Source of the DNA: Methanococcoides burtonii DSM 6242
Lineage (GTDB): Archaea; Halobacteriota; Methanosarcinia; Methanosarcinales; Methanosarcinaceae
DNA: 64,000 nucleotides
Direction of reading: 5' to 3'
Assembly (NCBI RefSeq): GCF_000013725.1
Contig: NC_007955.1
Location: forward strand, 527,579-591,578
The notes beneath the pieces are model-generated. The model did not search any database and was not told where the DNA came from. It saw only the letters and a list, made by a program, of their open reading frames with translations. Of the stretch, positions 19,745 through 29,475 are shown in pieces (positions within the stretch are counted from its first letter, which is position 1; every line of letters starts with the position of its first letter). A program made the position numbers and the translations under genes.

Positions 19745-21666
19745 GATCTCCCCAAATCATTTTAATTTACTTCTATCTTTTAGAAAGAATCCTTAAATGA
19801 ATGTTGACTTATCGCTATATTGGTTTATCCCTGTGGACGATATTTAAATGTGTGGGCCAGTAATTACATTAAGAAGTAGTGCATTAATTTCTGTTTTTCT
19901 GTTTGTAACCTTTGTTGTATCTCTTGATGTACTGATGTCATAAATGATGTTGGGAGTTTTATCTAAAAGATACAGGGTTTTCACTTTCTGCTGGTCAATA
20001 AAAGGTTGCTGTGGCTCTAATGATGAAGTCTCGGATTATGTTCAATTAACTACTTCCGTTCTTGCTCTTTGAGTTGAGTGAGTTCCTTGCTGTTATGAAA
20101 GGTTTTGTATGGGGTTGTGGTCTTTTATCAGCTTCCTGAAATGAGTCTTGTAGGGGGCTCCTATTGGGTGTTATCGAGTATCAATTATGTATCTACACTC
20201 TTTTTCAGCAAGACATTTCTATGTATTTCCATTTCAAAAATTATCAAATATATATTATTAACTATATATTTGCATTTATGTCTAATTATTATTAGTCATT
20301 ATGATATATTTTATTTTTTGACTATATCATATAGTACCATATTAACTATCTATTTTTAAAAGTATATTTTTATACATGAATATCAAATTAACCAAAGCTG
20401 CAATATTATTAAATATGAATTTTAGAATATGTTCTTTTGCTAATGGACATTTAACAATATGCTTTAATGCAAATTTATAAAAATGCGAGTATAAATTTAA
20501 ATATAATATTCGTGTTTATATAAAAATGCACCTACATTTTTTTAAAATCTTCTACTTTGATCAAGCCATTTTCTAATATAATTGAGATCATAATCTCAAT
20601 GGTTCGTATCATGCTTAACAAAATCCTGGAAAAATGGCTATATGTTTCTATTCATTTTCTGTTCGTATAGTGTATAAGTGGCACATCAAAAATATATCAA
20701 TTCGCATAGCAAAATATCACTATTTTTTTGTAATGCTGGTGGTACTATTTTTTCAATTTAGTCATAAATATATCATTTATTTTTATTACTCATTATTAAT
20801 ATTTTAAAGTACAATATATCAAATATCCTTTTAGTTATGTCCTTTTTAATAATCATATATAATTATTACTTTTTCTTTATGCATTATCTATTATATATTA
20901 TCAACTACTTATTATATGGCATACTTGTATGTGGGATGCTATGGAAATATTTGTGAAATTGCCTATGGATCTCTAAGCATTTTTGTACAAGCTAGCAAGT
21001 TATATGACTCAATATAGAGTATTTGTGAGGGCTGAGTTGTCTGTGGACATCCTGACAGTATTACTGTTACAGGTGTGTGTAATACTGAAACGATCTAAAT
21101 TACAAAGTGAGTTTATGGATCTCAATATGGGCGTGGTTAAATGTTCTCGTGGTGCAATGTTAGTATTGTAATGTGATTAATCTCATTCCGGGGGCCACAT
21201 GGTCTGCCATGATGTAATACTGGCAAACTAGGAAACTGGTGTTCTGGCATAAAGTCGGTCAGATCTTGATAAATTGGCTGGCATGGTGGGTGGGGGTGGA
21301 CTAAATGGACAGTTCGCATTAATCCCTCTATATCACCTCTTCTTTGTGTCTCCTGGTAGTTCTCGATGCAAGGATAATCATTCGATTATCCTCGTTGTGT
21401 CATTTGTTGGTTGATATATTCCAGGTGTCTCGGTGTTCTTTTCCTGGCATGTACACAATGAGGCAAAAATAACGTAATAATTCTCAAATCAATGGGTGCA
21501 TATATGGTTTGCAATACGGCATAATTTATTATCCTGCAATATAAAAATGACTATTATGCATGAGTCGTGAAGCCCTGACCTGTGGAATGTAACTGCCAAA
21601 AACTGAAGAATCTGTAACGATCTCTTCTATCCGTTGTTGCTTATGCTATCGGTTTTATTCGGTGAC

Positions 21667-21837
21667 ATGAATTATATTGGCAAAATAAAGGGCAATATGG
21701 CTTAAACGGGTCGCTGGACGGGGGCTATGGTTGCTGAAGGTGGATATGTTGAGGATTCTGATGGTTCAACAATCGTTAAGATGCCGCGTTCTAACCGCAT
21801 TGGTGCATGGGTAAGCATTTTACCCAATGTTACTTAA
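21667..21837 (+). pseudogene. decayed gene remnant 1 of ancestral cluster
   Basis: ATG frame MNYIGKIKGNMA, then TAA, then TGRWTGAMVAEGGYVED and SDGSTIVKMPRSNRIGAW to TAA. The part after the stop has a clear protein-like composition (GC-richer, balanced residues) unlike random AT-rich sequence. Family not recognised. Confidence 0.45.
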
Positions 21838-21861
21838 TAGGCGCAAAAAAATAAAGTTGAT

Positions 21862-22077
21862 TGATATCCTGGGCAGTATGCGGGACTTACGGCCTTGCTT
21901 CTGGTCTTTTGAATTAAGATCGGGGCGGCACTTTACGGTCTGTAAATTGCAACTTTTGACAATCAAGTTACTCCTCTGAAGTTCGGAAGCCTGATGGATA
22001 CTTTTACTGAATGGAATTTTATCATTTTATCGGGTTGCAGTTTGATCTTGACCGTGTTAAAACAATCAATTCCTTAA
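21862..22077 (+). pseudogene. decayed gene remnant 2, likely membrane protein
   Basis: One frame reads GQYAGLTALLLVF, TGA, IKIGAALYGL, TAA, IATFDNQVTPLKFGSLMD, then a hydrophobic end (FIILSGCSLILTVL). Two in-frame stops break an otherwise continuous amphipathic and hydrophobic protein. It follows remnant 1 by 24 bp on the same strand, as in an operon. Confidence 0.45.
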
Positions 22078-22102
22078 AAATCCATATATGGGTTGGTCTG
22101 GT

Positions 22103-22310
22103 ATGGGGGATATCAGGCACGATAAAAACAATCTATTGGAAGTTGAACGTGACCTAACGGGGGTAGGCCTTAATAGATTAGGTTTTGTTCTCATGGAGCT
22201 GTACTGTTAGATGTGGTAGTTGAAATATGTGATGAATTGCAAACAACCATGACTCGATTAAGGGGTGATCGAAGTGTTGTAATAAGCAGCATTCACAAAA
22301 AAAGGTTTAT
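22103..22310 (+). pseudogene. decayed gene remnant 3, frameshifted
   Basis: Starts MGDIRHDKNNLLEVERDLTG and continues to LGFVLMELYC; a shift near 22195 moves coding to another frame, giving GAVLLDVVVEICDELQTT and RLRGDRSVVISSI, ending TAA at 22310. The helical, charged character of the two parts fits a single ancestral protein. It may be a virus or plasmid protein; not identified. Confidence 0.45.
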
Positions 22311-23528
22311 TTATTATTAATAATTCTTTTTATGTTGGGCTCTCAGTTTGCTCAAAATCGTCTGATTTCGTAATATTAACTAATTACATAAGTGCTTTTA
22401 TTGGGAAGTAGCCGTTTTGATTATCTCGGTTATTTCTGGAATGGTGGTCTTATTTTCAGAAAAATTGACAAAGCACCTACACATTAAAATAATCCTTTCT
22501 CAATATAAACGCTTATTAATAATTCGACTTTAATTAATTCAAATATAATTTTTCTGCTTGATAAATATTACTTTTGTAAAAATATTATGTAAATTCCGCC
22601 TATGTGTTTTATGGCATTTTCAACGTACTGAGTGTATAGGTCATAGCTCTAAAGGGGGATAGTACACATAGTGCCATAATTACTTGAAGTTATTAATGTT
22701 TGTGTAATTATTACTCATAGTTATAAACCCAATCGGCTTAACTTCTTTAATATATGGATGTATTTTACCCCTCGATTCGATCATTCTCTTAATTAACGGT
22801 TATTTTACTCATTCGTATATACTATACAATTGGGTTGCAAGTTCTGCACAAATGCTATGTTTTTGTCAACATGTCTATTCCAAACTCTATAGTAATACCC
22901 CTTTTACAACTTCCAACCCCCCCATTCCACACAAAAAAATATCAAGGAATGCATATTTGATATTTTATGGTCGGTTGTGCACATAGTCATTGTAATAACA
23001 ATTTGGCTTTACTAAATGGAGTTACAACTTCGAGATTATATTTTGATCTTGGTAAAAGTCGAGCTATTTCTGATATAGTTTTATTTTTTTGATTATTTGC
23101 AACTGTTTTTATGTTATTCCCACTTTTTTTATTGATTTATGTATTTTTATTCTCAATTTGCTATACGTTTCATGCATTTTTTAACTTCTAACTGGTATAT
23201 GGGTGGAGGTTTGAAAACTCTTAACTTCTTATAGGTTCTTTTTTGCACTAGTTATCCATGTTCAAATAACAAGTTTATTGATATTATTTCTATTTATTTT
23301 GTCACTCAAATAAAAAACAATTTAAATATATTTTATACTATTTTATTCATGCAACGGCACATTTTAAAATGTATTTTATTTATATATATTGAGTTATAAT
23401 TTTTAAATAATAACTTAGTATATATTTATTTATTCAACATATTCAATTTGTGTAATTAAAAAATATTACACACAAACGAATTTAAATTTATGTAATAAAA
23501 TAAGTTTACTATAAGTATATACTAAACA

Positions 23529-24044
23529 TTATACTTCGATTATAAATCCAAAAATATCCTCGAATTTCTGATATTTCTTCCTTGCATTATAGAGGTATTG
23601 TCGTACGCAGCTTTCTCCTTTTGCACGTGCGAACATTGCTGTGATCTCTGTGGCTGAAAAAACTGAATGTAATTGTTTTTCTGGAATACTTTCAAGCAGC
23701 GCCAGGCCTGATAGTTTCTGATCCACTTCTACCTCATTTTTCATAGGGGTTGATGTTCCTGCTTTAGCAACATACCTGGAAAAGTGAGAGTTAGGTATTT
23801 CGCTTACCCAATTCCAGTCCTGATCGTAAATGTTTGCAGTGAGTTTTTCGCATTTAGTGCATTTACCTACGATTATGAATTCCTTGTCAATGGCATGATA
23901 GCTCAGGCTTACAATGGGCGATCTGCATTTAGAACAGGTACCTACTTCATTTTCTTCGGAGTCAACAGCTAGTATCTGATGCTCGATGTGAAGTGTTTTC
24001 TTCTTAAGGTCGTAAGTGTATTTCGTTGTGGCCGGTATGTTCAT
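23529..24044 (-). CDS. zinc-ribbon protein of unknown function
   Basis: 171 residues. Two CxxC pairs (CSKCRSP about residues 37-43, and CTKCEKL about 58-64) form a zinc ribbon after an N-terminal beta strand region. The C-terminal part (ALLESIPEKQLHSVFSATEI...RAKGESCVRQYLYNAR) looks helical and could be an HTH-like DNA-binding region. It is divergent from the two winged-helix genes at 24160, sharing a 115-bp regulatory interval. No family recognised. Stop TAA. Confidence 0.65.
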   Translation of the reverse strand: MNIPATTKYTYDLKKKTLHIEHQILAVDSEENEVGTCSKCRSPIVSLSYHAIDKEFIIVGKCTKCEKLTANIYDQDWNWVSEIPNSHFSRYVAKAGTSTPMKNEVEVDQKLSGLALLESIPEKQLHSVFSATEITAMFARAKGESCVRQYLYNARKKYQKFEDIFGFIIEV

Positions 24045-24159
24045 GGTGTTATCTCACTACGGATTTTTTAGTCACTCGTATGGGGGTAATCAGTTTGCAA
24101 ACATATATATAGTGTCATTAACATAATAGGTTTACTGTTCTATTGGGGAGAATACTATC

Positions 24160-24480
24160 ATGGCATCTATTCGATCTAGGATTAAAGAGCGGCTTAATAA
24201 GTTTATTGAGCTGGATGTAAATGGGTTTCGGAGCTATGTTCTATCTGTGTTTCTGAGTGTTAAGAAATCTACAATCGATGAATTGCACCAAGCTATCGCT
24301 AAAAAATACGATGTTTCCAGGAGTGCAGTAGCTTCTATGGTAGGATATATTCATTCAAAGCTTGGTATTCTGCGATCTCACAAGGAGTCTTATAAGACCC
24401 CAATTGTCTATTCTTTAAAGGAAGAATATGCAGATCTCTTGAAATCTGAGCTCACATCTAAAGGGATAATTTCATCCTGA
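24160..24480 (+). CDS. DUF2551-type winged-helix protein
   Basis: 106 residues. The helix-turn-helix core is SVKKSTIDELHQAIAKKYD and VSRSAVASMVGYIHSKLG (about residues 30-70), followed by a wing (HKESYKTPIVYSLKEEY). This matches the archaeal DUF2551 family of probable transcription regulators. Promoter-like TATATATAG lies at 24102-24110 and a ribosome binding site TGGGGAG at 24144-24150. A second winged-helix gene follows after 28 bp, probably in the same operon. Cytoplasmic DNA-binding role inferred. Confidence 0.78.
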   Translation: MASIRSRIKERLNKFIELDVNGFRSYVLSVFLSVKKSTIDELHQAIAKKYDVSRSAVASMVGYIHSKLGILRSHKESYKTPIVYSLKEEYADLLKSELTSKGIISS

Positions 24481-24508
24481 TCATTCGCTCAGTCAGTTTT
24501 GATCGATC

Positions 24509-24910
24509 ATGGTATCAGTTAAGGATGCGCCTCGAACCTCAACAACTATAGTTATACGTTCCGATGCAAATGCACGCATAACTCGTTCAAGGGATCCTTA
24601 TTTCAGTCTCATGAGGCGATTATTTCAGGAAGATGCCACTGCTATGCGTGGGCAGAAATTTCTGATGATGGTTGAAGAGCGACAGAAAAGTGGCAATCCG
24701 GTCAAGACCAGCGAGTGGCAGGATATCATAAATGATCTCGATGTGGGTCGCGCTTCGTTCTATTCAATGCGTAATAAGCTTCTTGGTGCCGGTCTTATTT
24801 CAAACAGAAACAATGAGTATCGCCTCTCCGGCCAGTTTAGTCGTGATCTAATGGATCTTGCAAGGTGGTGGCAAACTGCTATCATGGGGGAAAATCCCGA
24901 CGATGCTTAA
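24509..24910 (+). CDS. winged-helix DNA-binding protein, unknown
   Basis: 133 residues. The middle contains a helix-turn-helix: KTSEWQDIINDLDVGRASFY and SMRNKLLGAGLISNRNNEYRL (about residues 70-112), with a basic N-terminus (RSDANARITRSRD). It probably regulates transcription. It follows the DUF2551 gene by 28 bp and precedes tRNA-Gln. Stop TAA. Confidence 0.65.
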   Translation: MVSVKDAPRTSTTIVIRSDANARITRSRDPYFSLMRRLFQEDATAMRGQKFLMMVEERQKSGNPVKTSEWQDIINDLDVGRASFYSMRNKLLGAGLISNRNNEYRLSGQFSRDLMDLARWWQTAIMGENPDDA

Positions 24911-24986
24911 TTTTGCTCAAGGATTATAAGCACCGGGCGATAGATTTATTAATTAGGTTTACCATGTAGGTGCTGTAATCATAAGC

Positions 24987-25062
24987 AGCCCGGTAGTGTA
25001 GTGGTCAATCATGCAGGACTCTGGATCCCGCAACCTCGGTTCGAATCCGTGCCGGGCTACCA
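24987..25062 (+). tRNA. tRNA-Gln (anticodon CTG)
   Basis: Complete cloverleaf: acceptor AGCCCGG pairs with CCGGGCT (25052-25058), discriminator A, encoded CCA at 25060-25062; anticodon loop CTCTGGA gives CTG (Gln); T-arm CTCGGTTCGAATCCGTG. The anticodon stem CAGGA/TCCCG has one A-C mismatch. AT-rich upstream sequence (TTTATTAATTAGG) can serve as promoter. Confidence 0.92.
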
Positions 25063-25209
25063 AATTTATTTTGGAAGTCAAATTATTTATTGCTGATTTT
25101 ACTATTGTTTCAATCGATTTTCATTTTAAAAATATCATTTAATTTTGGTAAAATCGAAATTCTTCATCAAATAATTACACATTTTGCCTATATAATAAAT
25201 TATTTTAAC

Positions 25210-25341
25210 GGCTCTATAGAAATCCTATCTAAATCCACATACATATATTATAATTGAGATTATAATCCAACATCGTGCACCACATTCAATAATATTTTTG
25301 TATTTAATTATTGTCCAAATATTAAGGATTTCTACAGAGCA
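25210..25341. mobile_element. 132-bp MITE with 8-bp target duplication
   Basis: Terminal inverted repeats GCTCTATAGAAATCCT (25211-25226) and the complement of AGGATTTCTACAGAGC (25325-25340), one mismatch. Flanked by an 8-bp direct repeat ATTTTAAC (25202-25209 and 25342-25349). Interior is AT-rich and non-coding. The same end sequence occurs at 25681 and bounds the 35371-35704 element, so it is a family mobilised by an autonomous IS not present here. Confidence 0.82.
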
Positions 25342-25349
25342 ATTTTAAC

Positions 25350-25422
25350 CTACAAACCAATGTAGTACTTGGGTATGAGGGTTATATGGTATGAAGCGAG
25401 TTGGGGAACTTGTGGGGGCGAC
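25350..25422 (-). repeat. dispersed ~70-bp repeat, copy R3
   Basis: Reverse-complement copy of the R1/R2 repeat: on the minus strand it reads CGCCCCCACAAGTTCCCC, AACTCGCTT, TACCCAAGTACTACATTGG and GTTTGTAGG. It abuts the MITE target duplication. Confidence 0.6.
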
Positions 25423-25680
25423 CTTTCATTGAAAGGTGACATTTTCAGATTAAAGGCTCCTATACTCATTATTAATGATCATTGACCTTTTTCATCTGAC
25501 ATAGATGCATAGTGTGCTTCATCTGGGTCACTTCATACCCCTCAGGATCAATCTCAATACTATCAACTGAGTTTTAATGTATAATCTTTAACTTAGTAAC
25601 AACTGTCAAATTCTAAAAGGTTAAAAAATAGAACTGTCAAACTTGGGATATAAAGAGAATTTTATTTAATAAATATAAAA

Positions 25681-25712
25681 AGGACTCTGTAGAGACTCTG
25701 TCTAAACCGCTA
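25681..25712 (+). repeat. MITE-end fragment
   Basis: GGACTCTGTAGAGACTCTGT followed by CTAAACC aligns with the left end of the 25210 MITE (GGCTCTATAGAAATCCTATC then TAAATCC). No partner end is seen nearby, so it is a solitary remnant. Confidence 0.5.
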
Positions 25713-25738
25713 TAAAATAAATAAAGGAAATCAGACAT

Positions 25739-25995
25739 ATGAAACGTTCAATACTACTGGAAAAGCAGATACATTCTAAATTAAGTGAAATTTTAGAACC
25801 ACTTGGCTCGACCCGTTATTTTGTAGAGGTAAAACCAGGGGGCATCAATTTAGTGCAAAGATCTGGGTTGAAGCAAATATCCTGAATGAAATTGCAGAGG
25901 ATACTGAAAAGCTCATATCTATTTCGGATACCATTATAAAAGTTGAAAAGGAACTCAAAAAGAAGATATTTGAAAGCCTGAAACCCCTTTTATGA
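25739..25995 (+). pseudogene. frameshifted small protein gene
   Basis: ATG frame MKRSILLEKQIHSKLSEILE...STRYFVEVKPGG shifts at the run of five G at 25835-25841; the following frame continues HQFSAKIWVEANILNEIAED to a Lys-rich helix ending SLKPLL and TGA at 25995. A one-base change in the G run restores a ~85-residue protein. Function not recognised. Confidence 0.6.
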
Positions 25996-26076
25996 TATTT
26001 TTGATCTCATGTAGCATTGGTATGTATCTTTTATGTTTTTATATTTATAATTATTATATCTCATTTAAGAGCTACT

Positions 26077-26736
26077 TCATGTCTCGATATTTCTACCCAA
26101 AACTTCATTCACAGTGCTTATCATATCGGCCTTTGTGACAAGGATCAGTTCATCCTTTTCATACAATTTAGGATCCTTTTCCGCAAGGATGAATTCGCTT
26201 TTACGGTAGATGCCTATGAATGCACTATTCTGTGGTAGTGAGATCTCGGACAATTTCATATTAATTATCTTGTCAGTAGCCATCACGCCCATAAAACGCA
26301 CATCATAACGTACCAGATTACTCAGTTCAATTGTATTTATTCCTCTGAGGACATCTGATATGTAGCTGGAAGATATGCTGGATGGGTTTATCATATAATA
26401 GAATCCAAGCTTGCTTGCGATATCCATGAATTGCCTGTCCTCTATCTTGAGAATAACTTTGCCAACCTTGGCATCTCTGGCTATCAATCCGATGAGAATG
26501 TTGTTCTGATCATTGGTTGTGCAAGCAACAACTGCGTCTGCATTATCGATATCTGCTTTTTCAAGGATATCAGGTCTTGTGCCTTCGGCATTTATCACCG
26601 TGCAATCCATGGTTTCTGCAAGCTCTTTAGCTATAGCTTCATCTTTCTCGATAAGTATGACCTCTTTACCCTGTGCGATCATGTTCCTGGTAAGATGTAT
26701 TCCCAGTGAACCGGCTCCGACTACAATAACTCTCAT
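26077..26736 (-). CDS. trkA: TrkA potassium uptake regulatory subunit
   Basis: 219 residues, single RCK unit: an N-terminal Rossmann fold with GAGSLGIHLTRNM (residues 7-19), an acidic NAD-ribose binding position after strand 2 (VILIEKDE) and a second acidic strand (AVVACTTNDQNN), then a C-terminal TrkA_C domain (about 140-219). It binds NAD(H) or other nucleotides and gates the TrkH channel on the inner membrane face. Its start overlaps the trkH stop by 4 bp, so both form one operon. Stop TGA. Confidence 0.93.
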   Translation of the reverse strand: MRVIVVGAGSLGIHLTRNMIAQGKEVILIEKDEAIAKELAETMDCTVINAEGTRPDILEKADIDNADAVVACTTNDQNNILIGLIARDAKVGKVILKIEDRQFMDIASKLGFYYMINPSSISSSYISDVLRGINTIELSNLVRYDVRFMGVMATDKIINMKLSEISLPQNSAFIGIYRKSEFILAEKDPKLYEKDELILVTKADMISTVNEVLGRNIET

Positions 26737-28190
26737 GTTTTCACATTCCTCTTATTTGCCCATTTTCTTTTTATCCACGTTCCCGGCATGAATAGCAATA
26801 TCAATGGAATTATCTCTATCCTTCCAAACAACATGTCAATTATTAGCACTAACTTAAGGACAACAGGCATTGACGCACTGGTTGCTCCTGCGGAAAGTCC
26901 CACAGTGCTCAAAGCACTCGATACCTCGAACACGGAACTACTCATATTCGTTCCGTAAAGCATGAAAATGAATGATGATACGATAAGGATCAACGTATAA
27001 AGCAACATAAAGGTCACAAGATTGTAGATCTCGTCACTTTCTATGACGTGGTCCTCTATCTTTATCGGTGTAATGGTCTCTCTGGGCAGGAACAATCTCA
27101 ACAGTACATTATGAACCACTTTTAAGAGCAAGATCACTTTTAATACTTTGATCCCACCTGCAGTGGATCCAACATTACCTCCTATCCACATCATAAATAT
27201 CAACACTGCTTTTGAAGCTTCAGACAAAATGGAAAGGTCTATCGTAGAAAAACCCGCAGTAGTGATTGCATTAATTATCTGAAAAAGACTGTCCTGTATT
27301 AGATCATAGTCCGTATTTCCTCTTTCAAGAGTAAAAGCAAAAACAATTGATCCTATGGCGATGAAGGCCAGGAAATACCGAAGTTCCAGATTTTTGAAGA
27401 TCTTCTCCGGTTTCTTGAAGAGGTGAGGATAAAGTACAAAACTGACTGCTCCCAGAAGACACGATATACTTATTGCAGTGGGTATAAGGCTTCCCTGATA
27501 TGCTCTTATACCTTCAGGACGTGTTGAAAATCCACCGGTGGATACACAAGAGAGGGCGTGGCAAATCGAATCGAACAGGGACATACCACTCATTAAAAGC
27601 AGTATTAAGGAGATCAATGTTATGATAATGTAGACTTTTCCAAGGGTACGGGTGGTGGATATTACAGTTGGTTTGATCTTCATATCCCCATAGTTGGCTT
27701 TGTACATCCTGGATGCTGTGGTTCCGGGTCGTATCAGGACAGAAAGCACCACAAGAATTATTCCGATTCCGCCCACCCACTGTCCCCAGGAACGTGCAAA
27801 CAGGAAAACGGGTCCTACGTCTGCAGGTGCAACACTGAGTCCTGTTGTCGTAACAGCTGACACACTTTCAAAATAAGCATCAATAAAAGGCATTCCTGTT
27901 GTAAGTGACATTGGGACAGCACTCAGGAATGCTGAGATCGGGAAAACCAGTGCAACGATGATGAGTGCTTCCTTCGTTTCAAGGTCATAGTCCGGAAGAG
28001 CACGATAGATCAAAGAGCCAATGATGAACACTGCAACAGCAGTGCTTCCATAATCGATGGCCGCATCTACATTTCCAAGTACGAGTGCAGCAATTGTCGG
28101 AACGACCAATACAAACGTAAAAGCTATGAGGTAATATCCAATGTACTTTGCTACAGCTTTGTGGTTAACAGGAGTGTGTAGCTCGTACAT
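26733..28190 (-). CDS. trkH: TrkH potassium uptake transmembrane subunit
   Basis: 485 residues with about ten hydrophobic segments arranged as four M1-P-M2 repeats. Pore-loop sequences are visible: SVSAVTTTGLSV, CHALSCVSTGGFST, INAITTAGFSTI and VSSALSTVGLSAG, each with the Gly that forms the K+ filter; MMWIGGNVGSTAGGIKV is also typical. It imports K+ together with TrkA. An ISH3-type element sits only 28 bp upstream of its ATG, so its promoter region is truncated or rebuilt: a TATA-like TTTATAAAG lies right at the IS junction. Confidence 0.93.
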   Translation of the reverse strand: MYELHTPVNHKAVAKYIGYYLIAFTFVLVVPTIAALVLGNVDAAIDYGSTAVAVFIIGSLIYRALPDYDLETKEALIIVALVFPISAFLSAVPMSLTTGMPFIDAYFESVSAVTTTGLSVAPADVGPVFLFARSWGQWVGGIGIILVVLSVLIRPGTTASRMYKANYGDMKIKPTVISTTRTLGKVYIIITLISLILLLMSGMSLFDSICHALSCVSTGGFSTRPEGIRAYQGSLIPTAISISCLLGAVSFVLYPHLFKKPEKIFKNLELRYFLAFIAIGSIVFAFTLERGNTDYDLIQDSLFQIINAITTAGFSTIDLSILSEASKAVLIFMMWIGGNVGSTAGGIKVLKVILLLKVVHNVLLRLFLPRETITPIKIEDHVIESDEIYNLVTFMLLYTLILIVSSFIFMLYGTNMSSSVFEVSSALSTVGLSAGATSASMPVVLKLVLIIDMLFGRIEIIPLILLFMPGTWIKRKWANKRNVKT

Positions 28191-28218
28191 AGTTTATAAT
28201 GATACTTATTACTTTATA

Positions 28219-29475
28219 AATTCAGTACTTCACTAATATTCCCTCCACTAAATAAATCATGCAAGGTTACCTATAACATTTCACTACTAACTTTACTTTC
28301 AACTTTTTTCTCACCCATACCTCAATAAAGTGAACAAATAAATCAAATCTAAAAACATCTTCTTCTATCGTTTTCGGTCCCCTTTTCACCTTCATAAAAT
28401 GCATTCTCTGAATCGATAACCATGCATTTTTCAGCATAAATGATATCAACGCATAGAAATATCGTAGCATTGGATTTCTTGAAGATGTTTTCGGTTTCAC
28501 CACATTCCGCATTCGATATGATGATTCAATAGTAAATCGTTTCCTGTAGATCGTGCTAATCTTTCCTGGTTCCCAATCAATTCCATAAACAACAAACCCT
28601 AAATTCTCACAACCATTTTTCCCTCTCTTTCCTTTCAGATACTTAACATCAATAGCAATATCAAGTTCTACATCTCCTTTCTTATTCTTCATAACGTACT
28701 TCTCATAACGTTTTTTATTTCCATCAAGAAGATCCTTTATTCTTTTTCCCATCCTTACAACAGGAGTAATATGTGGAATCTCATTCTCCTGTAAAAATGC
28801 AAAAACGTCTCTGGAGTAAAATTCTCGGTCCAAACAAAGAACATTGGTCTTAAGATTGATTTTATCAACTAGATCTATGAAATATTTAAGATAATCTGTC
28901 TTCGTTCTGCCTTTTTCTACAGGCAACATGGAAATTGTAAATCTTGTGTATTTGTTTATGATGCAAAGAGAAATGTAAGAGTAGAATGAGTTTGTTGATT
29001 TCTTAGCTTGTCCTCGAATCACATAGTTCTCATTGATAGCATCCACTTTTCCATAGTATGGATCATTTGTATAATCAATTGCAAGATCATACTTTTTATT
29101 TGAATCAAGGGTTTAGTGGGATGATTGCAAGAGAATCTTTGCATTGTTTTCAATGAGCTGATCGAAATCAATCTTATGCAAATGATATCTCATCGATGTT
29201 TCACATGGAGTCTTATGATATTGTTTACCAATTGAATGGATTGAAAGTTTATCGGTGGACATTCCGAGAACATTAGTGAAAAGGTCTTTAGGAGTAAGTG
29301 ATCCATTTATTGAAATGGGAATGTTGTCCAGAAGTGGTGGTAGAACCGTTTTGATACAGTGAGCAGGTGTTAATTCTAGTCGTGATAACATGGAAAGGGC
29401 ATTTTAAAGGTATATTAATGTGCCGAATGGTATTGATTTCGTGAATTATGCCAAAATTAGAGAACTACTGAAATT
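28219..29475 (-). mobile_element. ISH3-type insertion sequence, copy 2 (inverted)
   Basis: 1257 bp, reverse complement of 5011-6268 apart from one T in the trkH-proximal end. Flanking ATA is seen on both sides (28216-28218 and 29476-29478), consistent with a 3-bp target duplication as in copy 1. The pair of inverted copies 22 kb apart could mediate inversion of the intervening segment. Confidence 0.85.
28267..29391 (-). pseudogene. ISH3-type DDE transposase interrupted by an in-frame TAA (copy 2)
   Basis: Encodes the same two open parts as copy 1: a 92-residue N-terminal part (29391-29113) ending in TAA, then DLAIDYTNDPYYG and the catalytic part to 28267. The nonsense codon and the surrounding nucleotides are identical to copy 1. 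Confidence 0.85.

Larger units (their letters stand above)
19745..23528. other. 3.8-kb AT-rich region without intact genes
   Basis: No intact gene on either strand. Very AT-rich at both sides (20200-20950 and 22480-23520); the middle (20940-22310) has higher GC and contains three consecutive plus-strand gene remnants described separately. Around 21020-21170 another frame gives VVCGHPDSITVTGVCNTE interrupted by several stops, probably a fourth remnant. The pattern suggests an old integrated virus, plasmid or gene cluster that has decayed. Confidence 0.6.
25063..25738. other. intergenic region with MITE and repeats
   Basis: Holds a 132-bp MITE (25210-25341), dispersed repeat R3 (25350-25422, minus) and a MITE-end fragment (25681-25712). 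No gene seen. Confidence 0.6.

Noticed and set aside
20105-20359. 84-residue hydrophobic frame in the gene-poor region
   Set aside because: Very Ile/Tyr/Leu-rich, as expected from AT-rich sequence, and no start signals.
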